Shown in pieces: positions 45,436 to 54,371 of a stretch of 58,960 nucleotides of DNA (position 1 is its first letter; every line of letters starts with the position of its first letter). The DNA comes from Clostridiaceae bacterium. Lineage in GTDB: Bacteria > Bacillota > Clostridia > Saccharofermentanales > Saccharofermentanaceae. The position numbers and the translations under genes were made by a program. The notes beneath the pieces are model-generated. The model did no database searches. It was not told the DNA's origin and saw only the letters and a list, made by a program, of their open reading frames with translations. Location: NCBI GenBank assembly GCA_012523365.1, contig JAAYIQ010000081.1, positions 1 through 58,960 on the forward strand, read 5' to 3'.

Positions 45436-45594
45436 TTATTTGCTCCGATCGAAATTTTCATTATTTTACCATATACGAGATGGATAATCGCTTGCTTCTG
45501 ATGATGGAAAATCGCCGCTTTTTCAAAAAACATGCAATTTGAATCCAAATACGCAGACATTTCTCGTCTTTATTCACTTTGAATGCCAAAACAG

Positions 45595-45624
45595 TTGACA
45601 TATATGAGTCGGAATCATTACAAT
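45595..45624 (+). promoter_or_regulatory. Promoter of rny (TTGACA-18-TACAAT)
   Basis: A consensus -35 TTGACA (45595-45600) and a -10 TACAAT (45619-45624), 18 bases apart. The transcript would start near 45631, leaving about 50-65 bases before the first codon. Confidence 0.75.
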
Positions 45625-45681
45625 AAACTAAGTGCAAATTATAAATTCGTACTATATATTTTGTAACTTGAAAACTGAATA

Positions 45682-47262
45682 TTGGGGGTGAGTACCATAG
45701 TAGAGTGGTATTATTTACTAATCGTTGCTCTCGTATGTTTAATTCTCGGCGCACTCGGTTCCGTTCTGTATTATCGTTTGGGTTTTTCCAATCGACAGAA
45801 GAAACTGAAGGAAGAGATCTCAGCATCCGAATTGGAAGCAGAGAAACTGATCGGCGAGGCTCAGAAGACAGCAGAGAGCAGAAAAAGAGAACTTCTTTTG
45901 CAAGCTAAAGAGGAAATCAGCAAAGCGAAGATCGAGTTGGATCGAGATGTTCGCGAGAAGAAATCCGAACTTGCGAAGGAAAGACACAGAATTGAACAGA
46001 AGGAAGAAACTCTGGACAGGAAACTGGATACAATCGAACAGAAGGAAACTGCTCTGGACATGCGCGTGAGCGATGTCTTGGCGATGGAAGAAAGCGCTCG
46101 TGATCTGGAAAGAAAAAAAGTTCTCGAGCTTGAAAGAATTTCCGGACTGACCGTTGAAGATGCCCGTACTCTCGTTCTTGATCAGGCAAGGCAGGAATTC
46201 AGTCATGATATGGCGGCCTTGCTGAAGCAAATGGAAGAGAAGACGCGGGAAGAGGCGGACAGGAAGGCAAAGGATATTATCGTCAGTTCGATTCAGAGAT
46301 ATGCTTCGGACTACGTGTCTGAAGTAACGGTTTCCGTTGTTTCCCTGCCGAATGATGAAATGAAGGGTCGTATAATCGGTCGCGAAGGAAGAAATATTCG
46401 CGCGATCGAGACGATTACCGGAGTTGACCTCATCATCGACGACACGCCCGAAGCGGTCATTTTGTCGAGTTTTGACCCTGTACGCAGGGAGATTGCTCGT
46501 ATCACCATCGAGAAGTTGATCGTAGACGGAAGAATTCATCCGGCGCGAATAGAAGAGATGGCACAGAAGGCAAAGAAGGAAGTCGCTCAGACCATCAAGC
46601 AAGAGGGAGAACGCGCAGCGTTCGACACTGGTATTATCGGATTGCATCCGGAAGTAATCAAGTATCTCGGAAAACTTCGTTATCGCACAAGTTACGGACA
46701 AAACGTGCTCCAGCACTCCATTGAGGTTTGTTGGATTGCGGGTATGATGGCCGCTGAGTTGGGTTTGGATGTTACAATGGCGAAACGCGCCGGTCTCCTT
46801 CATGATATCGGCAAAGCTGCCGATTTTGAAATGGAGGGTTCGCACGTCGAACTGGGTGGAGACATCGCACGACGCTATAAAGAATCCGACGAAGTAATCA
46901 ACTCGATCGTATCGCACCATGGTGACGTTGAACCGGAGACCCCGATTGCGGTCCTTGTGGCAGCCGCCGACGCTGTATCCGCCGCGAGACCGGGTGCAAG
47001 AAGGGAAAATCTGGAAACATACATCAAAAGAATTCAAAAGCTTGAAGAAATCGCATCCAGCTTTGAGGGCGTCGAGAAATCGTACGCAATCCAAGCCGGT
47101 CGGGAGATTCGAGTGATGGTCAAACCCGAGATTGTCAGTGATCCCGAAATGATTCTGAAAGCAAGAGAAATCTGCAAGAAGATCGAGGAGGAACTCGACT
47201 ATCCGGGACAGATCAAAGTGAATATCATTCGTGAGACCCGAGCATCTGACTACGCCAAATAG
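45682..47262 (+). CDS. rny: Ribonuclease Y
   Basis: 526 residues if counted from the TTG at 45682. It is a membrane endonuclease that starts mRNA decay. One N-terminal membrane helix (about 10-32) precedes a long coiled coil (about 35-190), a KH domain with [21 protein letters not shown] (near 230), and an HD domain with [14 protein letters not shown] (near 373) and [11 protein letters not shown]. The start is unclear: the strong ribosome binding site GGGGGTGAG (45684-45692) lies inside this frame, and the codon at the right distance is ATA at 45697. True N-terminus may therefore be at 45697. Confidence 0.95.
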   Translation: MGVSTIVEWYYLLIVALVCLILGALGSVLYYRLGFSNRQKKLKEEISASELEAEKLIGEAQKTAESRKRELLLQAKEEISKAKIELDRDVREKKSELAKERHRIEQKEETLDRKLDTIEQKETALDMRVSDVLAMEESARDLERKKVLELERISGLTVEDARTLVLDQARQEFSHDMAALLKQMEEKTREEADRKAKDIIVSSIQRYASDYVSEVTVSVVSLPNDEMKGRIIGREGRNIRAIETITGVDLIIDDTPEAVILSSFDPVRREIARITIEKLIVDGRIHPARIEEMAQKAKKEVAQTIKQEGERAAFDTGIIGLHPEVIKYLGKLRYRTSYGQNVLQHSIEVCWIAGMMAAELGLDVTMAKRAGLLHDIGKAADFEMEGSHVELGGDIARRYKESDEVINSIVSHHGDVEPETPIAVLVAAADAVSAARPGARRENLETYIKRIQKLEEIASSFEGVEKSYAIQAGREIRVMVKPEIVSDPEMILKAREICKKIEEELDYPGQIKVNIIRETRASDYAK

Positions 47263-47286
47263 TACTTACTTCGATCCAAGCAACAG

Positions 47287-47328
47287 GGGACTGTCCGGAC
47301 ATGATCATCGTGTTTTGACAGTCCTTTT
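47287..47328 (+). terminator. Rho-independent terminator after rny
   Basis: Stem GGACTGTC (47288-47295) with GACAGTCC (47317-47324), a 21-base loop that can itself fold partly, then TTTT and a further T-rich run. It lies 25 bases after the rny stop. Confidence 0.65.
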
Positions 47329-47366
47329 CGCGTTTTGAAACCGATACCGAGAATACACTTGTTTTG

Positions 47367-47375
47367 TGTTAAAAT
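47367..47375 (+). promoter_or_regulatory. Extended -10 promoter of ymdB (TGT-TAAAAT)
   Basis: TG-T-TAAAAT, 24 bases before the TTG start of ymdB, after the rny terminator. No good -35. Confidence 0.4.
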
Positions 47376-47399
47376 ATTGAGGTCAGAGGAGGGGTTTGA

Positions 47400-48203
47400 T
47401 TGATCGTTTTGTTTGTCGGAGATATTGTCGGCCAACCGGGGCGTAAAATACTTAAAGAGCGTCTGCGGGATATGAAGCGGTTATATAACGCGGACGTTTG
47501 CGTGGCGAATTCAGAGAACGCTGCCGCGGGCTTTGGAATTACCGCCAGTATTGCAAGTGATCTATATTCTTCCGGTGTTGACTTCATCACGATGGGAAAT
47601 CATACCTTCGCGCGTGCGGACTTTCTCTCGACGGCACCTTCCGACAACAGAATCGTAAGGCCGGCAAACGTATCACCGGAATGGCCCGGGTTTGACTATG
47701 CCGTTTTTGACGCAAAGGAAAAGGGCCGCCTTTTAATTATGAATTTATTGGGTCGGGTCGGAATGGATCCTTGTGATTCACCGTATCGTTGCGCCGATTC
47801 TCTGCTTGAGAGATATAAGAAGTCTCTCGGAACGACGATGGTTCTTCTGGATTTTCATGCGGAAGCAACCTCCGAAAAGGTCGCGATGGGATATTATCTG
47901 GACGGTCGGGTATCTCTTGTTATGGGCACACACACCCATGTTCAGACTGCCGACGAGAAAATTCTCGAGAGAGGAACCGGACACATTACGGACGTGGGCA
48001 TGACCGGAGCGTTGCAGAGTGTGCTCGGCATGGACGTGGATGCTTCGCTGCGTCGTCTTGTGGAGTGCTTACCGTCAAGATATCAAACTGCTTCGGGACC
48101 TTCGATGATCAATGCTGTAGTTGCCGAGTTGGACCCGTCTACCGGAAAGTGTGTTCGAATCGAAAGAATAATTCAAAAAGAAACAGTCGAAAGGGAATTG
48201 TGA
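47400..48203 (+). CDS. ymdB: YmdB-family metallophosphoesterase
   Basis: 267 residues from a TTG at 47400, six bases after GGAGGGG. The metal-binding motifs are complete: GDIVGQPGRK (first Asp), NSENAAAGFG, GNHTF, DFHAEATSEK and GTHTHVQTADEKI. The Bacillus relative is a phosphodiesterase acting on 2',3'-cAMP and influencing biofilm and sporulation. In Bacillus and clostridia rny-ymdB is followed by spoVS; here lspA overlaps instead. The gene sits directly downstream of rny, with a terminator between. Confidence 0.92.
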   Translation: MIVLFVGDIVGQPGRKILKERLRDMKRLYNADVCVANSENAAAGFGITASIASDLYSSGVDFITMGNHTFARADFLSTAPSDNRIVRPANVSPEWPGFDYAVFDAKEKGRLLIMNLLGRVGMDPCDSPYRCADSLLERYKKSLGTTMVLLDFHAEATSEKVAMGYYLDGRVSLVMGTHTHVQTADEKILERGTGHITDVGMTGALQSVLGMDVDASLRRLVECLPSRYQTASGPSMINAVVAELDPSTGKCVRIERIIQKETVEREL

Positions 48204-48763
48204 TGCTGTATTTGCTGATCGCCTTATTGGTCGTGATCGATCAAGCCGTCAAATTGATTATTGTCCGGAATGTTGATGTTTCCGAAATTATCCCGGTTAT
48301 TAACGGATTCTTTTCGATTACTCACGTGAAGAATACCGGCGGTGCTTTTAGTTTTCTCTCCGATAACGGTTGGGGTATTTACTTTCTAGCAGCGATGTCG
48401 CTTTTCATATCCATTATACTGATCATTATTATCTTTCGGTTACGAAACAAGGAGATGTTTTGGATCCGGCTTTCTGCGGCTGTGCTATGCGGAGGTTCGA
48501 TCGGAAATATGATCGATCGTTTCGCCCGTCGATCCGTGGTCGATTTTATGATGTTTGACTTCGGAAAATATACCTTTCCCGTTTTCAATTTCGCGGACAT
48601 GTGTATTGTTGTAGGCTCTTTATCCTTGGCACTCTTTCTGCTTTTCGATAAGAGGTTTATGAATTCCGATGAAAAAAGTAAGGAATCTTCAGAAACACCG
48701 GATGGCGAGTCAATGAAAGAGAATGCGGATAAATCCGCGAATATCTCGGAAACGGTTGAGTAG
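48203..48763 (+). CDS. lspA: Lipoprotein signal peptidase LspA
   Basis: 186 residues from the ATG at 48203, which overlaps the ymdB stop and has AAAGGGA upstream. An earlier in-frame start at 48065 would lie inside ymdB. Four membrane helices are seen. The catalytic Asp pair lies in GNMIDRFARRSVVDF and FNFADMCIVVGS; the NTGGAFS loop is also present. It cuts prolipoproteins before the lipidated Cys; the DUF3048 protein in this window is one likely client. A 30-residue acidic tail follows the last helix, longer than usual. Confidence 0.94.
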   Translation: MLYLLIALLVVIDQAVKLIIVRNVDVSEIIPVINGFFSITHVKNTGGAFSFLSDNGWGIYFLAAMSLFISIILIIIIFRLRNKEMFWIRLSAAVLCGGSIGNMIDRFARRSVVDFMMFDFGKYTFPVFNFADMCIVVGSLSLALFLLFDKRFMNSDEKSKESSETPDGESMKENADKSANISETVE

Positions 48764-48767
48764 AGAG

Positions 48768-49676
48768 ATGAAGCATTATTTCAGATACGAATCGGATCCG
48801 GTGCGGCTGGATCAATATCTTCCGAAAGCCATTCCCGGATTATCGAGAACTCAGGCGTCTGTTTTGATCGATGACGGCTCGGTTACGGTGAACGGTAAAT
48901 CGGTTAAACCTTCTTTCAAGCTCATACCGGGATCCGAAGTGTTTGTAAACATTCCCGACCCCGTTGTATCCGACATCCTGCCGGAAGATATTCCGCTCCG
49001 CATTCTTTATGAGGATGACGATCTTCTGGTCGTCGATAAGCCGCAGGGAATGGTTGTTCATCCGGCTCCCGGGCATTACTCGGGAACACTTGTGAACGCC
49101 CTGATGTATTATTGCCGAGATAGTCTGTCCGATATTAACGGGACGATCCGGCCGGGAATCATTCACCGGATTGATAAAGACACGTCAGGGCTCTTGATTG
49201 TTGTTAAAAACAACCGTATTCACTCCAAAATGGCAAAGATGATTTCCGATCACGACATCGTGCGGAAATACCGGTGTTGTGTTCATGGCTTTGTGGAATC
49301 TGAGAAAGGAACGATAGACGCTCCGATCGGCCGGTCCGCGGGCGACAGGAAAAAAATGGCCGTCAAGGGATCCGGAAAGCATGCCATTACACATTTTGAA
49401 GTGCTGACGCGTTTTGCCAAAGCTTCTGATTTGTCGGTTGTTCTTGAAACCGGCAGAACTCATCAGATCCGCGCTCACATGTCATTTATCGGTCACCCTG
49501 CGATCGGGGATCCGTTGTATGCCGGGAGACGGCCGAAGTACGGCTTAGTCGGTCAGGCGTTACACAGCAAGACACTGGAATTCATACACCCCGATACCGG
49601 CAAGCAAATCACGGTTGACTCCGAATTGCCCGAGTATTACTCGTCCCTTCTGGAGCGACTGAGTAAAGAAGACTGA
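48768..49676 (+). CDS. rluD: 23S rRNA pseudouridine synthase RluD
   Basis: 302 residues from the ATG at 48768; the in-frame ATG at 48723 lies inside lspA. An N-terminal S4 domain (RLDQYLPKAIPGLSRTQASVLIDDGSVTVNG) precedes the catalytic domain with HRIDKDTSGLLIVVKN, whose D of RIDKDT is catalytic. ETGRTHQIRAHMSFIGHPAIGDPLYAG is complete. lspA-rluD is a conserved Firmicutes pair. It modifies helix 69 of 23S rRNA in relatives. Confidence 0.93.
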   Translation: MKHYFRYESDPVRLDQYLPKAIPGLSRTQASVLIDDGSVTVNGKSVKPSFKLIPGSEVFVNIPDPVVSDILPEDIPLRILYEDDDLLVVDKPQGMVVHPAPGHYSGTLVNALMYYCRDSLSDINGTIRPGIIHRIDKDTSGLLIVVKNNRIHSKMAKMISDHDIVRKYRCCVHGFVESEKGTIDAPIGRSAGDRKKMAVKGSGKHAITHFEVLTRFAKASDLSVVLETGRTHQIRAHMSFIGHPAIGDPLYAGRRPKYGLVGQALHSKTLEFIHPDTGKQITVDSELPEYYSSLLERLSKED

Positions 49677-49731
49677 TCTGATTTTCGGGATATGTTCCTT
49701 TGACAGGTGAGATTATTCCGGTAGACAGTTA

Positions 49732-49740
49732 TGGTATACT
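49732..49740 (+). promoter_or_regulatory. Extended -10 promoter of the phoH operon (TGG-TATACT)
   Basis: TG-G-TATACT, about 75 bases before the phoH ATG. A TTGACA at 49700 is too far away (29 bases) to be its -35, so it likely works as an extended -10. Confidence 0.5.
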
Positions 49741-49814
49741 TTTTATAGAATTCTCAGTTTATAGCGGGGAGAGTTTGGAATCGGCAATCGATATTTTTCG
49801 AAAAGGAACGGCGG

Positions 49815-50795
49815 ATGATCGAAAAAGATAATCTGACTTCGATGAGAATCGCAACAAGACGACTCCATTCGATTATTGCGACGAATCGCGATGCTGCAAA
49901 TGCTGTCGAAGATTCTCTTGCCGTCACGATCCAGTCAGACGAAAGTGCGTTGGTCATCAGCGGAGATCCCCAACCAGTGAAACTTGCGGCTGAGCTTCTC
50001 AAAACGATCGACGATGTATTCACAGATACCGACGGACTGGATGCTCATGCATTAGGCTACCTTTCCGGTCTCAATCACCCTGTGTCTGTCACTGAATTTG
50101 CATCAACACTCTCTCAGCCTATATATGTCACACCCAAGGGTTATTCCGTCCGACTGAAGACGATCGGCCAGAAGATATACATGGACGCGATCCTGAATAA
50201 CGAAGTTGTTCTTTGCGTCGGTCCGGCCGGATCCGGAAAAACTTATCTCGGTGTAGCCGCCGCGGTGATGGCCTTTCAGAAGAAAGAGGTTTCAAGGATC
50301 ATCCTGACACGACCTGCTGTCGAGGCGGGAGAACGTCTCGGTTTTCTTCCGGGAGATCTTCAGGAAAAGGTCGATCCTTATATGAGGCCCATCTATGATG
50401 CGCTGAAGGATCTGTTGGGTTTTGAGGCTTTTCAGCGATACTACGAGAAGGGATTGATTGAAGTCTCGCCACTCGCATTTATGAGAGGCAGAACATTGGA
50501 CGACTCATTTATTCTTCTGGATGAAGCTCAGAACACGACCATAGATCAGATGATCATGTTCCTGACAAGAATCGGAATGAATTCCAAAGCTTGCGTCTGC
50601 GGCGACATTACGCAGATCGACCTTCCGCCGGGGATCCGCAACGGATTGTCAGACGCCGTAAATGTGCTTTCGGGTATCGATGGAATCAAATCCGTTTTCC
50701 TGAGCAGTTCGGATATTGTCAGAAATCCGATTGTTCAAAAAATTGTCCGCGCGTATCAGAAGGATCACAGCGAGAAGAGGAGGGATCAATCGTGA
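49815..50795 (+). CDS. phoH: PhoH family ATPase
   Basis: 326 residues. The PhoH pattern is clear: LKTIGQKIYMDAILNNEVVLCVGPAGSGKTYL (Walker A GPAGSGKT near 137), LTRPAVEAGERLGFLPGDLQEKVDPYMRPIYDAL, and FILLDEAQNTTIDQMIMFLTRIG (Walker B). The N-terminal 100 residues form a KH-like region. It is thought to be an RNA-linked ATPase or helicase near YbeY; in this genome the pgpH and ybeY-era genes follow, as in Bacillus. yqfC/yqfD, often upstream, are absent. Confidence 0.93.
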   Translation: MIEKDNLTSMRIATRRLHSIIATNRDAANAVEDSLAVTIQSDESALVISGDPQPVKLAAELLKTIDDVFTDTDGLDAHALGYLSGLNHPVSVTEFASTLSQPIYVTPKGYSVRLKTIGQKIYMDAILNNEVVLCVGPAGSGKTYLGVAAAVMAFQKKEVSRIILTRPAVEAGERLGFLPGDLQEKVDPYMRPIYDALKDLLGFEAFQRYYEKGLIEVSPLAFMRGRTLDDSFILLDEAQNTTIDQMIMFLTRIGMNSKACVCGDITQIDLPPGIRNGLSDAVNVLSGIDGIKSVFLSSSDIVRNPIVQKIVRAYQKDHSEKRRDQS

Positions 50796-52876
50796 TCGGA
50801 ACCGGCAAAGCCGAGAAGGCGATTCGAATTCTCTTGCTTTTGATTTTGATTCCCGCGACTATCGCAGTCGTTTATTGGGGATCCATTCCTCAGCGTTATA
50901 ACCTTTCCGTCGGCTCGATCAGCAATGTGGACATAACCGCTCCTCGTTCGGTCGTTGATACTTATGAGACCAACAAGAAGGCACGACTGGCCTTTGAGTC
51001 CGTTCAGGTTATCTATTTCAGATCCGAGACTATTGCGGACGAATCCGTTGACCGGGTGTTTCGATTATTTGAATTGTGTTCGGAACTCAGGGATAATAAC
51101 CAAAGAGAAGACGGAACTTTTATTGATTCGTACTCAGTTCTGGCCAACCGCTTCAGTTTGCAGGCTCGCGAGACCTTCGCTATTGAATTGACCGATTATG
51201 AGTCAATCCAACTGGTCACCGCAACCCCTGAGCTTTTCGCGGAAATCAAGGTGAACGCTACCGTAATAGCGGAGAACATCATGGCGGAAAACGTTGATGA
51301 CAAGATTCTTTCCGATATGGTGAAGCAGAAAACAGCAATGATCATCGAGGCCAATAAACCATATTATGTTTCAATCATGGATCTGGTGGATTCCATATTG
51401 TCCCAACTGCTCATTCCGAACATGGAATTGGACGCCAAAGCTACCGAGAGAGCAAGAGACGCCGCCTATCAATCCGCTATAAATAATCCGGTCATGATCG
51501 AAAAGGGTTTCCGTATCGTCAATGTCGGCGAAGTCATTGATGAGCAGAATTACAGTTTGCTCAAGGATCTGGATCTCTTGGAAACGGATCGGTTTGATTA
51601 TCAGCTGTTAATCGGTATTGTCTTTTATGTTTCAGTGCTGATGACGGTGATGGCTTTGTATCTTTCCCAATACAAATCTGCATTATTGTCGAATCCGAAG
51701 GACTTCATTGTGATTTCCGTATCATTTATTATTCCGATACTTTCTGCCGTGTATTTAAAGGATATTTCCACATTGATTTCGACAGTCTATTTTACGGCGG
51801 TAATAATTGCCACTTATTTGGGGATTCAATCCGGTATCATCTTCGGGGTCATTCAGATCCTTACCATCGCTCCGATGAACCGGTTTGATATTGAGTACAT
51901 ATTCGTATCCGTTATCGGCATTTTCGTTTGCTCGGTCGTCGCCGGAAGGACCAGCAGAAAGTTTAATTCCGCTTCGCTGATCCTTTTTACTTCTTTTGCG
52001 TGTTTTGCGGCATCTGTTGGGTACAATCTCGTGATTAAATCATCCCGGTCTGCTATGCTGAACGCAGCACTATGGGCTATCATTTCCGCCGCGGTTGCCG
52101 TTGTTGCGGCAATCGGATCTATGCCGATCTTTGAGCTGATTTCAAACGCAGTGTCTCCGGTTCGCCTGATTGATTTATCCCAGCCCGGGAACCCGCTTCT
52201 GAAGAGGCTTTTTTTGGAGGCTCCGGGAACATCTCAGCACAGTATGATGGTAGCCAATCTTGCTGATTCAGCGGCCGATGCCATCGGAGCAAACGCTCTT
52301 CTGGCTAAGGTAGGAGCCTATTATCACGATATCGGGAAATTGGATAATCCGACATACTTCACAGAGAATCAGAACGAGGGTTATAATCCCCACAACGATA
52401 TGTTGCCCGAGGACAGTATGTCCATCATATCCGCTCACCCGGAGCAAGGGGTTCGGTTGGCCAGAAAGAACCGTCTTCCGAGCAGTATTATTAGAATTAT
52501 TCAAGAACACCATGGGACGACTTGTCAGGTATTTTTCTATCACAAGGCAAAATCTCTGGCTGCCAAAAGGGGTTTGCCGGAGCCGGCAATCGGTGATTTT
52601 CGATACAAAGGCGGAATTCCTTCTTTCAAAGAATCCGCGGTCGTAATGCTCGCCGACACCTGCGAAGCGGCATTGCGTTCTACGGGTATTACCAATCTCG
52701 ACGACGCGGAGGATTTATTTCGCAAACTTTTCAAGCAAAAAATCGAACAGGATCAACTGAACAACTCCGGTCTGTCTTTTAATGACCTCGAAACAATTCT
52801 GAAGGCATTCCTGCAAGTGTATGCGGGATTTTTCCATGAAAGGGTGCAGTATCCTGATGATAGTGTTGTTCGTTAA
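50792..52876 (+). CDS. pgpH: 7TM-HD cyclic-di-AMP phosphodiesterase PgpH
   Basis: 694 residues from the GTG at 50792, which overlaps the phoH stop and follows GGAGGGA by six bases. The start at 50591 would lie inside phoH. After one N-terminal helix comes an outside domain (about 40-270), then a block of seven membrane helices (about 280-475), then the cytoplasmic HD domain with YYHDIGKLDNPTYF (H-D pair) and QEHHGTTCQVFFYHKA. Relatives degrade c-di-AMP. The 7TM-HD architecture is complete. Confidence 0.92.
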   Translation: MIGTGKAEKAIRILLLLILIPATIAVVYWGSIPQRYNLSVGSISNVDITAPRSVVDTYETNKKARLAFESVQVIYFRSETIADESVDRVFRLFELCSELRDNNQREDGTFIDSYSVLANRFSLQARETFAIELTDYESIQLVTATPELFAEIKVNATVIAENIMAENVDDKILSDMVKQKTAMIIEANKPYYVSIMDLVDSILSQLLIPNMELDAKATERARDAAYQSAINNPVMIEKGFRIVNVGEVIDEQNYSLLKDLDLLETDRFDYQLLIGIVFYVSVLMTVMALYLSQYKSALLSNPKDFIVISVSFIIPILSAVYLKDISTLISTVYFTAVIIATYLGIQSGIIFGVIQILTIAPMNRFDIEYIFVSVIGIFVCSVVAGRTSRKFNSASLILFTSFACFAASVGYNLVIKSSRSAMLNAALWAIISAAVAVVAAIGSMPIFELISNAVSPVRLIDLSQPGNPLLKRLFLEAPGTSQHSMMVANLADSAADAIGANALLAKVGAYYHDIGKLDNPTYFTENQNEGYNPHNDMLPEDSMSIISAHPEQGVRLARKNRLPSSIIRIIQEHHGTTCQVFFYHKAKSLAAKRGLPEPAIGDFRYKGGIPSFKESAVVMLADTCEAALRSTGITNLDDAEDLFRKLFKQKIEQDQLNNSGLSFNDLETILKAFLQVYAGFFHERVQYPDDSVVR

Positions 52877-54371
52877 TAAACAAAGAAAATTCGACTCGGA
52901 GCAGATAGAGCGACTGAAAGTCGTTTGCCAGGATGCGATGGATGCGGTCTCGAAGCGGCCATTCATCGACAATTCGCTTCGTCATCAATCGACCCGTATG
53001 TCGGTAACGATATCATTTGTCGGTTCCGATTTCATGAAGAAGACAAACTACCAATACAGAAACATGAATTCGTTGACGGATGTATTGTCCTTTCCGCTTC
53101 TGGATATGCATAACGGAAAGATGAATGAATCTCTGGGTGCTCAGGATGTTATTTGGCACAAGGACGGAATCGGGGAGATCCCGCTCGGTGACGTTTTAAT
53201 TTCTTTGGATAAAGCTTCTGAGCAGGCGTTTTCGATCGGACATGATTTGGACAGAGAGGTCGCGTTTTTGGCGGTTCACGCCGGATTACATCTGTTGGGA
53301 TTTGACCATATCGATTCGGACGATGAGAAGAAAATGATTAACGAGCAGAAGAAAATCATCAGAACGCTTTACCCAAACGAGAAAACCGGGCGATTAGATG
53401 CACCGGGTTCTCCCGAGCCGGTAACCGAAAATCTTCTCAATCACTCCGGATTCGCTGCCATTATCGGAAGACCGAATGTCGGTAAATCCACATTGATCAA
53501 CCAGATTTCGGGAATGAAGCTTTCTATTATTTCGGCGAAACCACAAACGACGCGGAATAACATACGAGCGATCGTTAACCGGCCGGACGCACAAATTGTA
53601 TTTGTTGATACGCCCGGCGTTCACAAACCCCAGAACGAACTATCCAGATTTATGGTCGACTCTTCCGTTCGTGCGGCTCAATATGCGGATGTAATTGCTT
53701 TTATGGTGGACGGCAGGTTTTCCGGACCCGGAGAACCGGAGCGATCGATTCTCGAGAAGATCGGTCGTTTCAAGAAACCGATCGTTCTTTTGATAAATAA
53801 GGCGGACGATGTTGCCAAGGAATCGATCCTTCCGATTATCGGAAAATATTCCGCTCTGTACGATTTTACCTCGATCATACCGATATCGGCCAGAACCGGA
53901 GACGGAGTCGAGGATTTTCTCGAAGAGGTGATCCGTCATCTTCCTTCGGGACCGAGGTATTATCCCGAAGAGGATTTCACGGATCAATCCGAAAGGTCAT
54001 TGGCGGCCGAACTGATCCGCGAACAGATTTTGAAGTACACAAATCAAGAGGTTCCGCATGGAACCGCGGTTCTGATTGATCACTTTGAAGATGTTTTCGG
54101 TGAACCGCAGACGGAAGATCTTGAGCGTCAAATGGTTCGTATTTATGCTTCCATCCTTTGCGAGCGCAAATCGCACAAATCAATCATACTCGGCAAAGAC
54201 GGGCAAATGATTAAAAGGATCGGAACGGGAGCGAGACAGAATATTGAGCGCATGACCGGATGCAAGGTTTATCTGGAATTACACGTAAAAATTCGCGAAG
54301 ACTGGAAAAATGCCGCAACTCATTTAAACGAGCTGGGATACAAACCGGGAGAAACTCGTGACAAGTCTTAA
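52857..54371 (+). CDS. Fused endoribonuclease YbeY and GTPase Era
   Basis: 504 residues. Residues 1-172 are YbeY: the metal motif HAGLHLLGFDH supplies H141, H145 and H151, and SLTDVLSFP and GDVLISL are typical. A 25-residue linker leads to Era: G1 GRPNVGKST (204-212), G3 VDTPGVHKP, G4 LINKADDV, and a KH domain with RIGTGARQNIERMTGCKVYLEL. Both act on 16S rRNA maturation and small-subunit assembly. In Bacillus dgkA and cdd separate them; here they are lost and the reading frame runs through. I chose the ATG at 52857, ten bases after AGGGTG; starts at 52821 and 52839 are weaker. Confidence 0.93.
   Translation: MIVLFVNKQRKFDSEQIERLKVVCQDAMDAVSKRPFIDNSLRHQSTRMSVTISFVGSDFMKKTNYQYRNMNSLTDVLSFPLLDMHNGKMNESLGAQDVIWHKDGIGEIPLGDVLISLDKASEQAFSIGHDLDREVAFLAVHAGLHLLGFDHIDSDDEKKMINEQKKIIRTLYPNEKTGRLDAPGSPEPVTENLLNHSGFAAIIGRPNVGKSTLINQISGMKLSIISAKPQTTRNNIRAIVNRPDAQIVFVDTPGVHKPQNELSRFMVDSSVRAAQYADVIAFMVDGRFSGPGEPERSILEKIGRFKKPIVLLINKADDVAKESILPIIGKYSALYDFTSIIPISARTGDGVEDFLEEVIRHLPSGPRYYPEEDFTDQSERSLAAELIREQILKYTNQEVPHGTAVLIDHFEDVFGEPQTEDLERQMVRIYASILCERKSHKSIILGKDGQMIKRIGTGARQNIERMTGCKVYLELHVKIREDWKNAATHLNELGYKPGETRDKS

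Noticed and set aside
45820-47094. Long minus-strand frame (424 codons) opposite rny
   Set aside because: It is the mirror of the ribonuclease Y coding sequence, whose coiled coil, KH and HD motifs are intact on the plus strand; it has no ribosome binding site or family motif.
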